A stretch of 64,000 nt of DNA from Algoriphagus sp. A40 (GTDB lineage Bacteria > Bacteroidota > Bacteroidia > Cytophagales > Cyclobacteriaceae): positions 62,001 through 126,000 of the forward strand of contig NZ_MUNY01000059.1 of the NCBI RefSeq assembly GCF_002002735.1. The letters are read 5' to 3'. The position numbers and the translations under genes are program-made. Numbering within the stretch: the stretch's first letter is position 1; each line of letters opens with the position of its first letter. The notes beneath the pieces were generated by a model that was not told the DNA's origin, did no database searches, and saw only the letters and a program-made list of their open reading frames with translations. Shown here piece after piece: positions 47,701 through 55,268 of the stretch.

Positions 47701-48457
47701 AAAAGGCAAAGCCAAAGCTGCCATCATCCGTGAAAAAGGTGTGAATGGCGACCGTGAAATGGCCTATGCGCTTTGGTTGGCTGGATTTGAAGTGAAGGAC
47801 GTTCACATGACTGACCTGATTGCCGGTCGTGAAAACCTGGAGGATGTGCAGATGATCGTCTTTGTGGGCGGCTTCTCCAACTCCGACGTATTGGGTTCTG
47901 CCAAAGGCTGGGCCGGTGCATTTCTTTACAATCCAAAAGCAAAACAGGCATTGGACAACTTCTACGCAAGACCTGACACCCTTTCTTTAGGAGTTTGCAA
48001 TGGTTGTCAACTGATGGTCGAACTGGGTCTCGTGACTCCTGACCACGATCAGAAGCCAAAAATGCTCCACAACGCCAGCCATAAATTTGAGTCTTGCTTT
48101 GTAAATGTGACCGTGCCGGAAAACAAATCCGTGATGCTCGGCAGTCTGAGTGGACAGCGATTGGGCGTTTGGGTGGCTCACGGTGAAGGTAAATTCTCCC
48201 TTCCAAAAGGTGAAAACGGATACAACTTTGCCATGAAATACAGCTATGCCGCTTATCCGGGCAATCCCAACGGTTCGGACTTTGCGACAGCAGGAATTGC
48301 CTCAGAAGACGGACGTCATCTGGCGATCATGCCGCACATCGAGCGAAGCCTGAAGCCTTGGAACTGGGCACACTATCCGGCAGACAGACAGGATGACTTC
48401 ACGCCTTGGATGGAGGCTTTTGTCAATGCAAAAGTTTGGGTAGAAGAACGGATTTGA
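44783..48457 (+). CDS. purL: Phosphoribosylformylglycinamidine synthase, single-chain
   Basis: A 1224-residue FGAM synthase of the large single-polypeptide type, converting FGAR plus glutamine and ATP to FGAM in purine synthesis. It has an N-terminal PurS-like region, two AIR-synthase-like halves (FSQVNSEHCRHKIFNGTF; ETHNFPTTVEPFNGAATGAG; SLSANWMWPAKNKGENDRLY) and a C-terminal glutaminase with nucleophile C1072 in LGVCNGCQLMVELG and the triad region AHGEGKF. The sequence is complete. It is monocistronic; its TGA begins a heptamer array leading directly into a strong terminator. Confidence 0.97.
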   Translation: MIFFFESPQKLIYGVQVPQPLSTEDIEKLTWLFGEAKLIQGEKVTGRYSGPRKEMITPWSTNAVEITVNMGISGIKRIEEFFPMNEGDQIDPMLQKAYEDLDQEIYDIHLQPEPIKAVTDIAAYNKSEGLALSQEEVDYLNNVSVQLGRPLTDSEVFGFSQVNSEHCRHKIFNGTFIIDGEEKPLTLFQLIKETSKKHPNRIASAYKDNVAFVTGPKAQQFAPKTQHVADFFEQREIDTVISLKAETHNFPTTVEPFNGAATGAGGEIRDRLAGGTASIPLAGTAVYMTSYSRSEKGRSWEKNLAERPWLYQTPMDILIKASNGASDFGNKFGQPLIAGSVLTFEHEEGDKQYGFDKVIMLAGGVGFTNAKYTKKGEPKAGDQIVIMGGDNYRIGMGGSAVSSLNTGELSNAIELNAIQRSNPEMQKRVSNVIRAMAESENNPIISIHDHGAGGHLNCLSELVESTGGTIHIDQLPVGDPTLSAKEIIGNESQERMGLVVGKKDVNILKQLSDRERAPFYVVGETTGDMHFKFENQKTGEKPVDWDLAYMFGSSPKTILEDNSGNASFAEGKYNPEQIKSYITEVLQLEAVACKDWLTNKVDRSVTGRVATQQTVGEIQVPLNDLGVMALDFTGNKGIATSIGHAPVAALADPEAGSRLAIAEALTNLVFAPIADGLSGISLSANWMWPAKNKGENDRLYRAVKAVSDFAIELGVNIPTGKDSLSMTQKYKDGKVVYSPGTVIISTVGECSDVKKTVKAALLPKAGSKVLYIDFSKDSAKLAGSSFYQILNKIGTDTPTVTDSAYFAKAFGAVQTLIEKGLVLSGHDISSGGTITALLEMCFPSQKVGLKVKESRLGESDLVKALFAENPGILIQVSDENAVENFLSENDIDFVELAEVTLDGTVNLESLSLNLAEMRDVWFRSSYLLDRKQSGEKLAKDRFDNYKNQALSYEFAPAWTGSFSKLGLDPFRKTKGKAKAAIIREKGVNGDREMAYALWLAGFEVKDVHMTDLIAGRENLEDVQMIVFVGGFSNSDVLGSAKGWAGAFLYNPKAKQALDNFYARPDTLSLGVCNGCQLMVELGLVTPDHDQKPKMLHNASHKFESCFVNVTVPENKSVMLGSLSGQRLGVWVAHGEGKFSLPKGENGYNFAMKYSYAAYPGNPNGSDFATAGIASEDGRHLAIMPHIERSLKPWNWAHYPADRQDDFTPWMEAFVNAKVWVEERI

Positions 48458-48489
48458 GATTCGAAATTTGAGATTTGAGATTTGATACA
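48455..48489 (+). repeat. TGAGATT heptamer array from the purL stop to the terminator
   Basis: Five 7-bp units in register starting with the stop codon: TGAGATT (48455), CGAAATT (48462), TGAGATT (48469), TGAGATT (48476), TGATACA (48483). The TGA triplets fall in all three reading frames. The terminator stem begins at the last base of the array. Confidence 0.85.
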
Positions 48490-48524
48490 ATCCCTTCTGG
48501 TGAAAACCGGAAGGGATTTTTTTT
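48489..48524 (+). terminator. purL terminator
   Basis: AATCCCTTC (48489-48497) pairs with GAAGGGATT (48510-48518); the stem continues through TGGT/ACCG (one G-T pair) to a GAAA tetraloop, and eight Ts follow. Confidence 0.92.
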
Positions 48525-48538
48525 GTTCATAAAAAATA

Positions 48539-48571
48539 AAATTCCCAAATTGGGAATTTAAATTACTTTTA
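48539..48571 (+). promoter_or_regulatory. HigBA promoter with 21-bp palindromic operator
   Basis: A perfect palindrome with 10-bp arms (AAATTCCCAA and TTGGGAATTT) around a central A spans 48539-48559. TACTTTTA (48564-48571), one base off TAnnTTTG, follows 4 bp later. HigA-type antitoxins bind such palindromes to repress their own operon. Confidence 0.6.
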
Positions 48572-48581
48572 AAATGTATTT

Positions 48582-48877
48582 ATGGAGCGGATTTTTTCTA
48601 AAGGAACTATTAGGGATTTTGGGTGAACCATCCCGATTCAGAACATCATCTAAAAACTTGGTATGAATCCGTGATGAATGCAAGTTGGAAAAGTCCATCT
48701 GATGTGAAATCAACCTTTGCAAATGCCAGTATCTTAAAAAATGGAAGGGTTATTTTCAATATAAAAGGGAATTCCTACCGGCTGGTTTCCAGAATTAATT
48801 ACGAAAAAGAGTGGCTGTTTATCCGATTTATCGGAACCCATCAGGATTATGATAAAATTGACGCAAACACAATCTGA
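48582..48877 (+). pseudogene. HigB-family toxin gene with a -1 frameshift
   Basis: Read from ATG 48582 the frame gives MERIFSKGTIRDF and stops at TGA 48624. One base out of phase, from about 48620, the frame runs on as WVNHPDSEHHLKTWYESV to the end (YRLVSRINYEKEWLFIRFIGTHQDYDKID). Joined at the TTTT run near 48617-48620, the two make a normal ~97-residue HigB mRNA interferase, with the conserved KTWY, F-N-I-KGN-YRL and RFIGTH-YDKID patterns. So one T seems to be missing. A GTG at 48623 could yield a toxin lacking the first beta strand. Either the toxin is inactivated, or slippage restores it. The antitoxin starts 2 bp downstream and is intact. Confidence 0.75.
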
Positions 48878-48879
48878 CC

Positions 48880-49248
48880 ATGACTATCAAACCCATTAAA
48901 TCAGAATTCGATTACCAATCAGCTCTGAAAAGACTGGACGTATTGTTTGATGCACCAATCGGGACTCAAGAAAGCGATGAGGCGGATATTTTGGCTTTGA
49001 TAATCAACGATTATGAAAGCAGAAACTTCCCAATAGATTCTCCTGATCCTATCGAGGCAATCAAAATCCGGATGGAGGAACTTTCACTGAAACAGATGGA
49101 CCTGGCTGAGGCCATGGGGGGAGCCAATCGGGTCTCTGAAATCCTCAACAGAAAAAGAAAACTCACGCTTGAAATGATCAGGAAACTAACCTCCAAGCTC
49201 CAACTTCCGGCTGAAATCCTTGTAAAGGATTATGAACTTTCGGCCTGA
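48880..49248 (+). CDS. higA: HigA-family antitoxin with XRE helix-turn-helix
   Basis: A 122-residue COG5499-type antitoxin. The N-terminal half (KSEFDYQSALKRLDVLFDAP, ESDEADILALIINDYE) is the toxin-binding region; the C-terminal half is an XRE DNA-binding domain (LKQMDLAEAMGGANRVSEIL followed by NRKRKLTLEMIRKLTSKL). It starts 2 bp after the toxin stop, the inverted gene order typical of higBA. It should neutralise HigB and repress the operon at the palindrome upstream. An intact antitoxin beside a broken toxin fits loss of toxin selection. Confidence 0.9.
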   Translation: MTIKPIKSEFDYQSALKRLDVLFDAPIGTQESDEADILALIINDYESRNFPIDSPDPIEAIKIRMEELSLKQMDLAEAMGGANRVSEILNRKRKLTLEMIRKLTSKLQLPAEILVKDYELSA

Positions 49249-49314
49249 TAATACCTCTGACCAATTCCAAAGGGGACTTTTTTCACTCTTCTCCATATTC
49301 CCTAAATTCAGTTC

Positions 49315-49689
49315 GTGAATTACAAGCTGCTGATACTTGGGGTGATACTCGGTTTTTCCTTTTGCTATACCGAATGGGGAACAGACCAGTCAGCCTTTAT
49401 TTTTGAGATTGAAGCCCGGTTTTTCGAAGATCTAAAAGACAACATTTCAGCTTTTGCACACCCCTTGATTCTTGCCGGACTTTTAGGACAAATTGGCTTG
49501 GTCTCCTGTATTTTCATTCCCAAACCAAAAAAATGGCTGCTACTTGGTAGCCTGATCCTGCTTTCCGTTATTGTTTTCTTTTTTCTCTTGGCAGGCATTC
49601 TTTCTGGGAATTACAGGATCATCCTCTCCACTTTTCCTTTCTGGATACTGTCTTTTTTGCTTTTGAAAGTCAAAAGCAAAATTAACTGA
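49315..49689 (+). CDS. Small membrane protein of unknown function
   Basis: A 124-residue protein starting at GTG 49315 with about four hydrophobic helices: LLILGVILGFSFCYT, FAHPLILAGLLGQIGLVSCI, WLLLGSLILLSVIVFFFLLAG and IILSTFPFWILSFLLL. Charged residues are confined to short loops and the Lys-rich C terminus, which predicts an inner-membrane protein. I do not recognise the family. It follows higA by 66 bp on the same strand but probably is not part of the toxin-antitoxin unit. Confidence 0.65.
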   Translation: MNYKLLILGVILGFSFCYTEWGTDQSAFIFEIEARFFEDLKDNISAFAHPLILAGLLGQIGLVSCIFIPKPKKWLLLGSLILLSVIVFFFLLAGILSGNYRIILSTFPFWILSFLLLKVKSKIN

Positions 49690-49772
49690 AGGATAATTCT
49701 GGAATTCGGCTAGAGCTTTTGATTCATCCGAGAAATACTCGATTTTGCTGGCCTTAATCCTAAATTAACCAA

Positions 49773-50579
49773 ATGCAACGTCGCCCTTTTCTCCAAAAAA
49801 TCAGCCTGATTGGCTCTGCTCTCGTTACCATGCCATTTGTCTCCTTTGGGAAAATGGAATTCCCCAAAGCCACCCGACTCAAATTTATCACTGCTTCTGA
49901 CGGGCATTTTGGGCAGCCGGACACAGACTTTGAAACTTCCCACCGCAATCTGATCGCTGCGATCAACAAAGAGGAAAATGTCGATTTTGTGGTTTTCAAC
50001 GGGGATTTGATCCACGACGAACCCAAATGGATGCCTGAAGTAAAAAAAGTCTATGACACCTTGAATGTCCCCTATTTCACCACCAGAGGCAACCACGACC
50101 GGGTTTCGGATGAAGTTTGGGAGCAAATCTGGGGGCGTCCTGATAATTTCGGATTTGTCAGCAAAGAAGACTACGGAATTATTCTGGCCAGCTCCTCCAA
50201 CGAAGCAGGAAAATACCTCTGCGTCGAAACGGAATTTCTAAAGTCCCAACTGGAGGCTTACAAAGACCTCTCCCACGTCTTTCTTTTTGTCCACATCTCC
50301 CAAAACGACTGGACCCGACACGGCGTCCCCTGCCAGGATATCCTGGATATGATTGCCAGCTATCCGAATATCAAGGCCACTTTTCACGGACACGATCACG
50401 ACGTGGATGGAATCATGCTTTACAAGAAAAAACCGTTTCTCTGGTCAGGCCACTTTGGGGGAAGCTGGGGCAATCCTTTTCCAAGCTACAGAGTCTGTGA
50501 AGTCGGGGAAGACGGCAAGACCATCACCTACCTCAAGACGGTGAAAGACGGAACGATCCTCAATGGAAATAACCTGTAG
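49773..50579 (+). CDS. Calcineurin-like metallophosphoesterase, exported
   Basis: A 268-residue protein with a twin-arginine-like leader (MQRRPFLQKISLIGSALVTM). All metallophosphoesterase motifs are present: D43-G-H45, G77-D78 (FNGDLIHDE), G106-N-H-D109 (TTRGNHDR), a histidine in LFVHISQND, and GHDHD near residue 207. It should hydrolyse phosphomono- or diesters in the periplasm using two metals; the natural substrate is unknown. No operon partner is evident, the next gene starting 55 bp on. Confidence 0.9.
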   Translation: MQRRPFLQKISLIGSALVTMPFVSFGKMEFPKATRLKFITASDGHFGQPDTDFETSHRNLIAAINKEENVDFVVFNGDLIHDEPKWMPEVKKVYDTLNVPYFTTRGNHDRVSDEVWEQIWGRPDNFGFVSKEDYGIILASSSNEAGKYLCVETEFLKSQLEAYKDLSHVFLFVHISQNDWTRHGVPCQDILDMIASYPNIKATFHGHDHDVDGIMLYKKKPFLWSGHFGGSWGNPFPSYRVCEVGEDGKTITYLKTVKDGTILNGNNL

Positions 50580-50634
50580 GTAGCATTTCAATGAGTGCAT
50601 TATTTAACTTTTACTTGAAAACCTTGAATCTGTC

Positions 50635-51975
50635 ATGAGGTCAATTCTGCTTCTGCTGCTTTTTATTCCATTTGCCTGTTTTGCTCAGACTGATTTACCG
50701 GTTTCGATTGATCGGTACATGGATGCCCAGGTCAGGATAAAGCAATTCAGCGGCACCGTCTTGGTAGCAAACGAGAAAGAGATAATCTATAAAAAGGGTT
50801 TTGGCGAAGCCGATAGAGAGTGGGGAAACCTGAATACTCCGGAGACCAAATTCAGAATCGGCTCCAATACCAAGCAATTCACCGCTGCAGCCATCCTCAA
50901 ACTGGCTGAAGAAGGGAAGCTGAGTCTGGACGACAAGCTCAGCAAGTATATCCCGGACTATCCAAAAGGCGACACAGTCACCGTCCACATGCTGCTTTCC
51001 CACACCTCAGGGATCACCAACTATACCAATTTGGATGAGTTTTGGGATGGCCCTGCATTCATACGGCTGGAAACCGACTCGTTGATTTCTCTTTTCAAGC
51101 ACAGGCCTTTCGACTTTGAGCCTGGCGCCAAGTGCAGCTATAGCAATTCGGGCTATATTCTGTTGGGTTTGATCATTGAAAAAGCCAGCGGGCAATCCTA
51201 TTCAAGCTACCTTGCCCAAAACATCATTACCCCGGCGGGACTGCAAAACACCGCTTTGGACAAAATTGATTCGGTCCTGACCTTTCGGGCAAGGGGCTAT
51301 TACCGACGGAAAGATGTCTTCCGCAATGCCGGATACATCTCAATGGAAGGTTCTTGGAGCGCAGGTGCGCTTTATTCTACCGTGGATGATCTGTATGAAT
51401 GGACCAAGTCCCTTCATCATAATGAGATTGTGTCCTTGGCCTCTTTGAAAAAAATGACAACGCCCTATGGTTCTGACGGCAAGGATCCGTTCGGCTACGG
51501 GCTGATTATTGACAGCCTGGAAAATCACCTCAGGGTCTGGCATGACGGAAGCATCCCGGGCTTTTCCTCTTATGTCGCCTACTATCCGACTGATGGGATG
51601 TACATCATTGCCCTTTCCAACAATTCCAGCAACACCCCAACTATCGGTGTTGGCCTGGGCCACCTGATTTTCGGATTGCCCATCGAGCTGCCTTATGTCC
51701 ATAAGGAAGTGACTCTTTCAGAGGAGCAGCTTGAGGTTTTCCTTGGAAAGTTCGAAGGCTCAGTTCCGTTTGAAATCACAAAAAAGGAAGGGAAACTGTT
51801 CAGGATTGTTGCTGACGGCTATGAGATCGAGCTAAAAGCTGAATCGCCGCAGAAATTGTTCTTTGACGATGACTCAGACCGGCAGCTGGAATTTCAGTTT
51901 GATGGCTCCGGTGCTGTGGCGAGCGTCTTTTTGATTTCTTCCGGAGTCAGGACCGAAATAGAAAAGATCGAATAA
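50635..51975 (+). CDS. Serine hydrolase of the class C beta-lactamase/DD-peptidase type
   Basis: A 446-residue secreted enzyme with signal peptide MRSILLLLLFIPFACFAQ. The active-site triad of the family is complete: S77-N-T-K80 (SxxK), Y169-S-N171 and H303-D-G305 (in place of KTG). A C-terminal domain of about 90 residues (about 355-446) resembles the beta-rich extension common in Bacteroidota serine hydrolases. Likely activities are esterase, D-amino-peptidase or peptidoglycan-related hydrolysis; true beta-lactamase activity should not be assumed from the fold. Confidence 0.92.
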   Translation: MRSILLLLLFIPFACFAQTDLPVSIDRYMDAQVRIKQFSGTVLVANEKEIIYKKGFGEADREWGNLNTPETKFRIGSNTKQFTAAAILKLAEEGKLSLDDKLSKYIPDYPKGDTVTVHMLLSHTSGITNYTNLDEFWDGPAFIRLETDSLISLFKHRPFDFEPGAKCSYSNSGYILLGLIIEKASGQSYSSYLAQNIITPAGLQNTALDKIDSVLTFRARGYYRRKDVFRNAGYISMEGSWSAGALYSTVDDLYEWTKSLHHNEIVSLASLKKMTTPYGSDGKDPFGYGLIIDSLENHLRVWHDGSIPGFSSYVAYYPTDGMYIIALSNNSSNTPTIGVGLGHLIFGLPIELPYVHKEVTLSEEQLEVFLGKFEGSVPFEITKKEGKLFRIVADGYEIELKAESPQKLFFDDDSDRQLEFQFDGSGAVASVFLISSGVRTEIEKIE

Positions 51976-52149
51976 TGTGTTTGAATGAAACTGATTCTCC
52001 TTCTGAATCAAAGCAGCTTTTGCGTTGAGCGTATATTAAGTCGCCAAATTAGGAGGACTTCGCTAACCATAGCCTGACAGGACAAAGACTTCTCAAATTT
52101 CTTTTATCTTGGCTTCTGAAGCTCAAAAACCCAATTTACCTACCAACCT

Positions 52150-53082
52150 ATGCAGTACCGAATTTTAGGAAAAACCGGCCTGGAAGTATCCATTCTGGGA
52201 TTTGGAGCCTCGCCTTTGGGCAATGTCTTTGACCCTGTCGATGAAAAGGAGGGAATTTCAGCGGTCCATTATGCCTTGGATCAGGGAGTCAATTTCTTTG
52301 ACGTTTCTCCTTTTTACGGCTTGACTTTGGCGGAAAGCCGATTGGGAAAAGCCCTGGAAGGCAAGCGAAAGGACATCATTCTGGCCAGCAAATGCGGGCG
52401 TTACGATCTGCAGGACTTTGACTTTTCCCGAAAAAGAATTCTAAAAAGCATTGACGAATCCCTCACCCGACTGAAAACCGATTACCTGGATCTGTTTCAG
52501 CTACACGACATCGAGTTTGTGGACAAACGGATCATCCTCGAAGAGGCGATTCCGGCGATTCAGGAGGTGGTAGCTTCCGGCAAAGCCCGATTTTGGGGCA
52601 TCACTGGTTTGCCGGTTCGTTATCTGGCCCAAATCGCCAGAGAAACCAATCCGGACACCGTCCTTTCTTGGGGTCATTACAATCTACTAGAAGACGAAAT
52701 CAACGACGAATTGGTGCCCCTCTCCCAGGAAATGGGCTTCGGTCTGATGAATGCCGCCCCGCTCATGCAGCGAATCCTTTCGGATGGGAGCTTGCCGCCT
52801 TGGCATCGCTCACCGGATGAAGTCAAAGCGATGCAGCCCATTCTATTGGAGCTTTGCAAAAGCTATGGAGTACGACTGAGTGATGTTGCTTTGCGTTATG
52901 CAATGGATCATGAACTGATTGCTACGACAATTGTGGGCATGTGTGAACTCGATGTGGTCAAACAAAATGTCGCTGCTTTGGATTTTGAGATTCCATCCGA
53001 ACTTTTGGAAAAAATCGAAACACTCTTGGCTCCCGTCAAAAACCGGATGTGGTTTGAGGGAAAGGAAGAGAACAATATTTGA
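52150..53082 (+). CDS. Aldo/keto reductase (L-fucose/L-galactose dehydrogenase-like)
   Basis: A 310-residue NAD(P)-dependent (beta/alpha)8 oxidoreductase. The tetrad is D51, Y56 (DVSPFYGLTLAESRLGKAL), K81 (ILASKCGRYD) and H119 (FQLHDIEFVD). The sequence is close to plant L-galactose dehydrogenase and bacterial D-threo-aldose 1-dehydrogenases, which oxidise C1 of L-fucose or L-galactose to the lactone. It opens a group of four sugar-related genes on one strand, supporting a role in oxidative deoxysugar breakdown. A near -7 element (TATCTTGG, 52105-52112) lies upstream. The stop codon begins a GGATTTC heptamer array. Confidence 0.88.
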   Translation: MQYRILGKTGLEVSILGFGASPLGNVFDPVDEKEGISAVHYALDQGVNFFDVSPFYGLTLAESRLGKALEGKRKDIILASKCGRYDLQDFDFSRKRILKSIDESLTRLKTDYLDLFQLHDIEFVDKRIILEEAIPAIQEVVASGKARFWGITGLPVRYLAQIARETNPDTVLSWGHYNLLEDEINDELVPLSQEMGFGLMNAAPLMQRILSDGSLPPWHRSPDEVKAMQPILLELCKSYGVRLSDVALRYAMDHELIATTIVGMCELDVVKQNVAALDFEIPSELLEKIETLLAPVKNRMWFEGKEENNI

Positions 53083-53114
53083 TGTCGGATTTCGGATTTC
53101 GGATTTCGGATTTT
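53080..53114 (+). repeat. GGATTTC heptamer array from the aldo/keto reductase stop codon
   Basis: TGATGTC (53080-53086, containing the stop), three exact GGATTTC units and GGATTTT (53108-53114) run in one register. Confidence 0.85.
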
Positions 53115-53239
53115 GAAAAAAGAGAAGCTCGAATGTCCAAAAATTTGATTTTCCTGAATTTGTAGGAAACTCCAAAATGAAAATTAAACGCAACGGCTGT
53201 GGACTATGGTCCATGGACTGTTGACAAAAAAACGAACCT

Positions 53240-54265
53240 ATGAAAGCTCTTTTTCTAACCGAAATCGGGAAATCCGAAGTTCGGGAAATCGAAAAACCGG
53301 CTCCCAAAGCCGGAGAAGTCCTGCTCAAAGTGGGTATGGTCGGATTTTGCGGTGGCGATATGAACGGCTTCAAGGGTCTGTTTCCACTCCAAGAATACCC
53401 CAATATCCTAGGGCATGAAGTGGGCGCCATCATCGAAGAAATCGGCGCCGATGTTCCTCCTGATGTCCTGGTCGGTACCAATGTCACCATTTACCCTTAC
53501 CTCAATTGCGGAACTTGTGTGGCTTGCCGCAAAGGTAGACCCAATGCCTGCAAAACCAACAAAACCATGGGTGTGCGCCGTCCCGGTGCTATGACCCGAT
53601 ACATTTGTGTGCCTTGGCAAGACCTGTTCACTTCAGACAAACTCAGCCTTCGGGAGCTTGCTTTGGCCGAGCCACTGACCGTTGGATTTCATGCTGTTTC
53701 GAGGGGACGGGTAGGTTCAGATGACCGGGTTGCGGTTATGGGTTGTGGGATCGTGGGCTTGGGAGCTGTGGCCTCAGCTGTCAACCGAAACGCCATGGCA
53801 ATTGCCATCGACATAGATGATTCCAAACTGGAAATCGCCCGCAAAATCGGAGTTGCGCACACGATCAATCCCAGTAAAGAAAACCTCCACGAAAGACTTC
53901 AAGAAATCACTGAAGGCGACGGACCCGATGTGATCATCGAGGCGGTGGGCAGTCCACTCACCTATCGTTCCGCGGTGGAAGAAGTTGCTTTCCTTGGTCG
54001 AGTCGTATGCATCGGTTACGCCAAAGCCCCCGTGGAGTTCAATACCTCACTTTTTGTCCAAAAGGAAATCGAAATCCTGGGCTCGAGAAACTGCGTAGGA
54101 AGGACTGACTTTCCGGAAGTTATCACCTACCTCGAAACCGGAAAATTCCCTGTGGAAGAAGTCATTTCCAAAGTCATCACCATCGATGAGGGACCTGAAA
54201 CTTTAAAATCCTGGGCTGAAAATCCCCAGGGGATCATCAAAATTATGATTGACTTTGAACGATAA
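53240..54265 (+). CDS. Zinc-dependent medium-chain alcohol/sugar dehydrogenase
   Basis: A 341-residue MDR protein. Catalytic zinc ligands are C37 (GFCGGDMNGF) and H59-E60 (ILGHEVGAII); the structural zinc lobe has C90, C93, C96 and C104. The Rossmann motif is VMGCGIVGLGAVASAV. It resembles L-threonine, galactitol and sorbitol dehydrogenases that act on polyols or sugar acids. With the aldo/keto reductase before and the TIM-barrel isomerase 3 bp after, it probably oxidises an intermediate of deoxysugar breakdown; the substrate is inferred from context only. Confidence 0.9.
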   Translation: MKALFLTEIGKSEVREIEKPAPKAGEVLLKVGMVGFCGGDMNGFKGLFPLQEYPNILGHEVGAIIEEIGADVPPDVLVGTNVTIYPYLNCGTCVACRKGRPNACKTNKTMGVRRPGAMTRYICVPWQDLFTSDKLSLRELALAEPLTVGFHAVSRGRVGSDDRVAVMGCGIVGLGAVASAVNRNAMAIAIDIDDSKLEIARKIGVAHTINPSKENLHERLQEITEGDGPDVIIEAVGSPLTYRSAVEEVAFLGRVVCIGYAKAPVEFNTSLFVQKEIEILGSRNCVGRTDFPEVITYLETGKFPVEEVISKVITIDEGPETLKSWAENPQGIIKIMIDFER

Positions 54266-54268
54266 GCC

Positions 54269-55084
54269 ATGATTAGATCTGCTGTCACGATTGCTTTGGT
54301 GCCTCAACTCAAAAGTGGACCTTGGATATTTTGGGAAGATTTGGAGCAAAATATGCAAAAAGCCGCCTCACTGGGATTTGATGGCGTAGAGCTGTTTACC
54401 GCTTCTGCCGATGCGATTGACAAGGTTCACTTGGGGGCATTGTTAGAGAAATACCAGCTTCAACTTGCTGCTGTAGGAACAGGTGCCGGAAAAGTCATCC
54501 ATGGATTGACCTTGACTGACCCTGATCCGGATATTCGAAAAAAAGCCATTTCCTTTATTTCAGATATGATTTCCTTCGGAGCGAAGTTCGGTTCCCCAAC
54601 GATTATCGGTTCGATGCAGGGAAATGTACTTCCCTCCGGAAACCGGGAAGAAACCATGAGTTGGCTGGGTCAAGGATTGGAAATCCTTGGAAAGAAAGCT
54701 GAATCCGAAGGTATTTTTCTCATTTATGAGCCACTCAACCGATATGAGACCAATCTCCTGAATACTCTGGAGGCCGGAAGTGCATTTCTGGACAAAAATG
54801 GATTGAAAAACATCAAACTGCTTGCAGACCTTTTTCACATGAACATTGAGGAAGCAGATTTGCCAGAAAGTATCCGGACTTTTGGAAAGTACATCGGCCA
54901 CGTCCATTTCGCAGATTCCAATCGAAAGCCAATGGGTTTGGGTCATACCGATATGCAACAAATAGCTGATGCCTTAAAGGAAATTGGTTATGCTGGCTAT
55001 GTGTCGGCTGAGGCTTTTCCTTTCCCAAATCCGGATTCTGCAGCGGAACGGACGATTCAGGCGTTTAGGAAATACTTCCGGTAA
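54269..55084 (+). CDS. Sugar phosphate isomerase/epimerase (xylose isomerase-like TIM barrel)
   Basis: A 271-residue AP-endonuclease-2-type TIM barrel. Metal-binding positions are visible: the glutamate in GIFLIYEPLNRYETNLL, the Asp/His in LLADLFHMNIEEADLPE, the histidine in GHVHFADSNRKPMGLGHTD and the glutamate in GYVSAEAFPFP. Such enzymes interconvert ketoses or epimers. It begins 3 bp after the dehydrogenase stop, so the two are co-translated. The stop codon begins a heptamer repeat. Confidence 0.9.
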   Translation: MIRSAVTIALVPQLKSGPWIFWEDLEQNMQKAASLGFDGVELFTASADAIDKVHLGALLEKYQLQLAAVGTGAGKVIHGLTLTDPDPDIRKKAISFISDMISFGAKFGSPTIIGSMQGNVLPSGNREETMSWLGQGLEILGKKAESEGIFLIYEPLNRYETNLLNTLEAGSAFLDKNGLKNIKLLADLFHMNIEEADLPESIRTFGKYIGHVHFADSNRKPMGLGHTDMQQIADALKEIGYAGYVSAEAFPFPNPDSAAERTIQAFRKYFR

Positions 55085-55116
55085 GTAGGAAGTACGATTT
55101 ACGAAATACGAGGCTT
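55082..55116 (+). repeat. GnnnTAC heptamer array from the epimerase stop codon
   Basis: TAAGTAG (55082), GAAGTAC (55089), GATTTAC (55096), GAAATAC (55103), then decaying GAGGCTT (55110). Confidence 0.8.
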
Positions 55117-55191
55117 TGGAAATTAGTGAGGTAAGGGTCCAAGGTGGCCTTTTCTACTTTCAAAACAAACCTTTCTAGCAACAGAAATAAT

Positions 55192-55268
55192 ATCGAACAT
55201 CGAATATTGAATATCGAACTACGAAGTTTTAAAAATCCGAAATCCCATATCCGAAATCCAAAATCCAA
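55192..55268 (+). repeat. Eleven-unit heptamer array ending on the mutarotase start codon
   Basis: Seventy-seven bases divide exactly into eleven 7-bp units without a single register slip. Units 1-5 follow ATCGAAn/TACGAAn (from 55192), unit 6 is TTTTAAA (55227), and units 7-11 follow AATCCnA (from 55234). The last base of the last unit is the A of the ATG at 55268. Confidence 0.88.

Noticed and set aside
50635..51975. Annotation of the serine hydrolase as an antibiotic-resistance beta-lactamase
   Set aside because: The fold and SxxK/YxN motifs are shared by esterases and peptidases; the third motif is HDG and there is a family-typical C-terminal domain, so resistance cannot be inferred.
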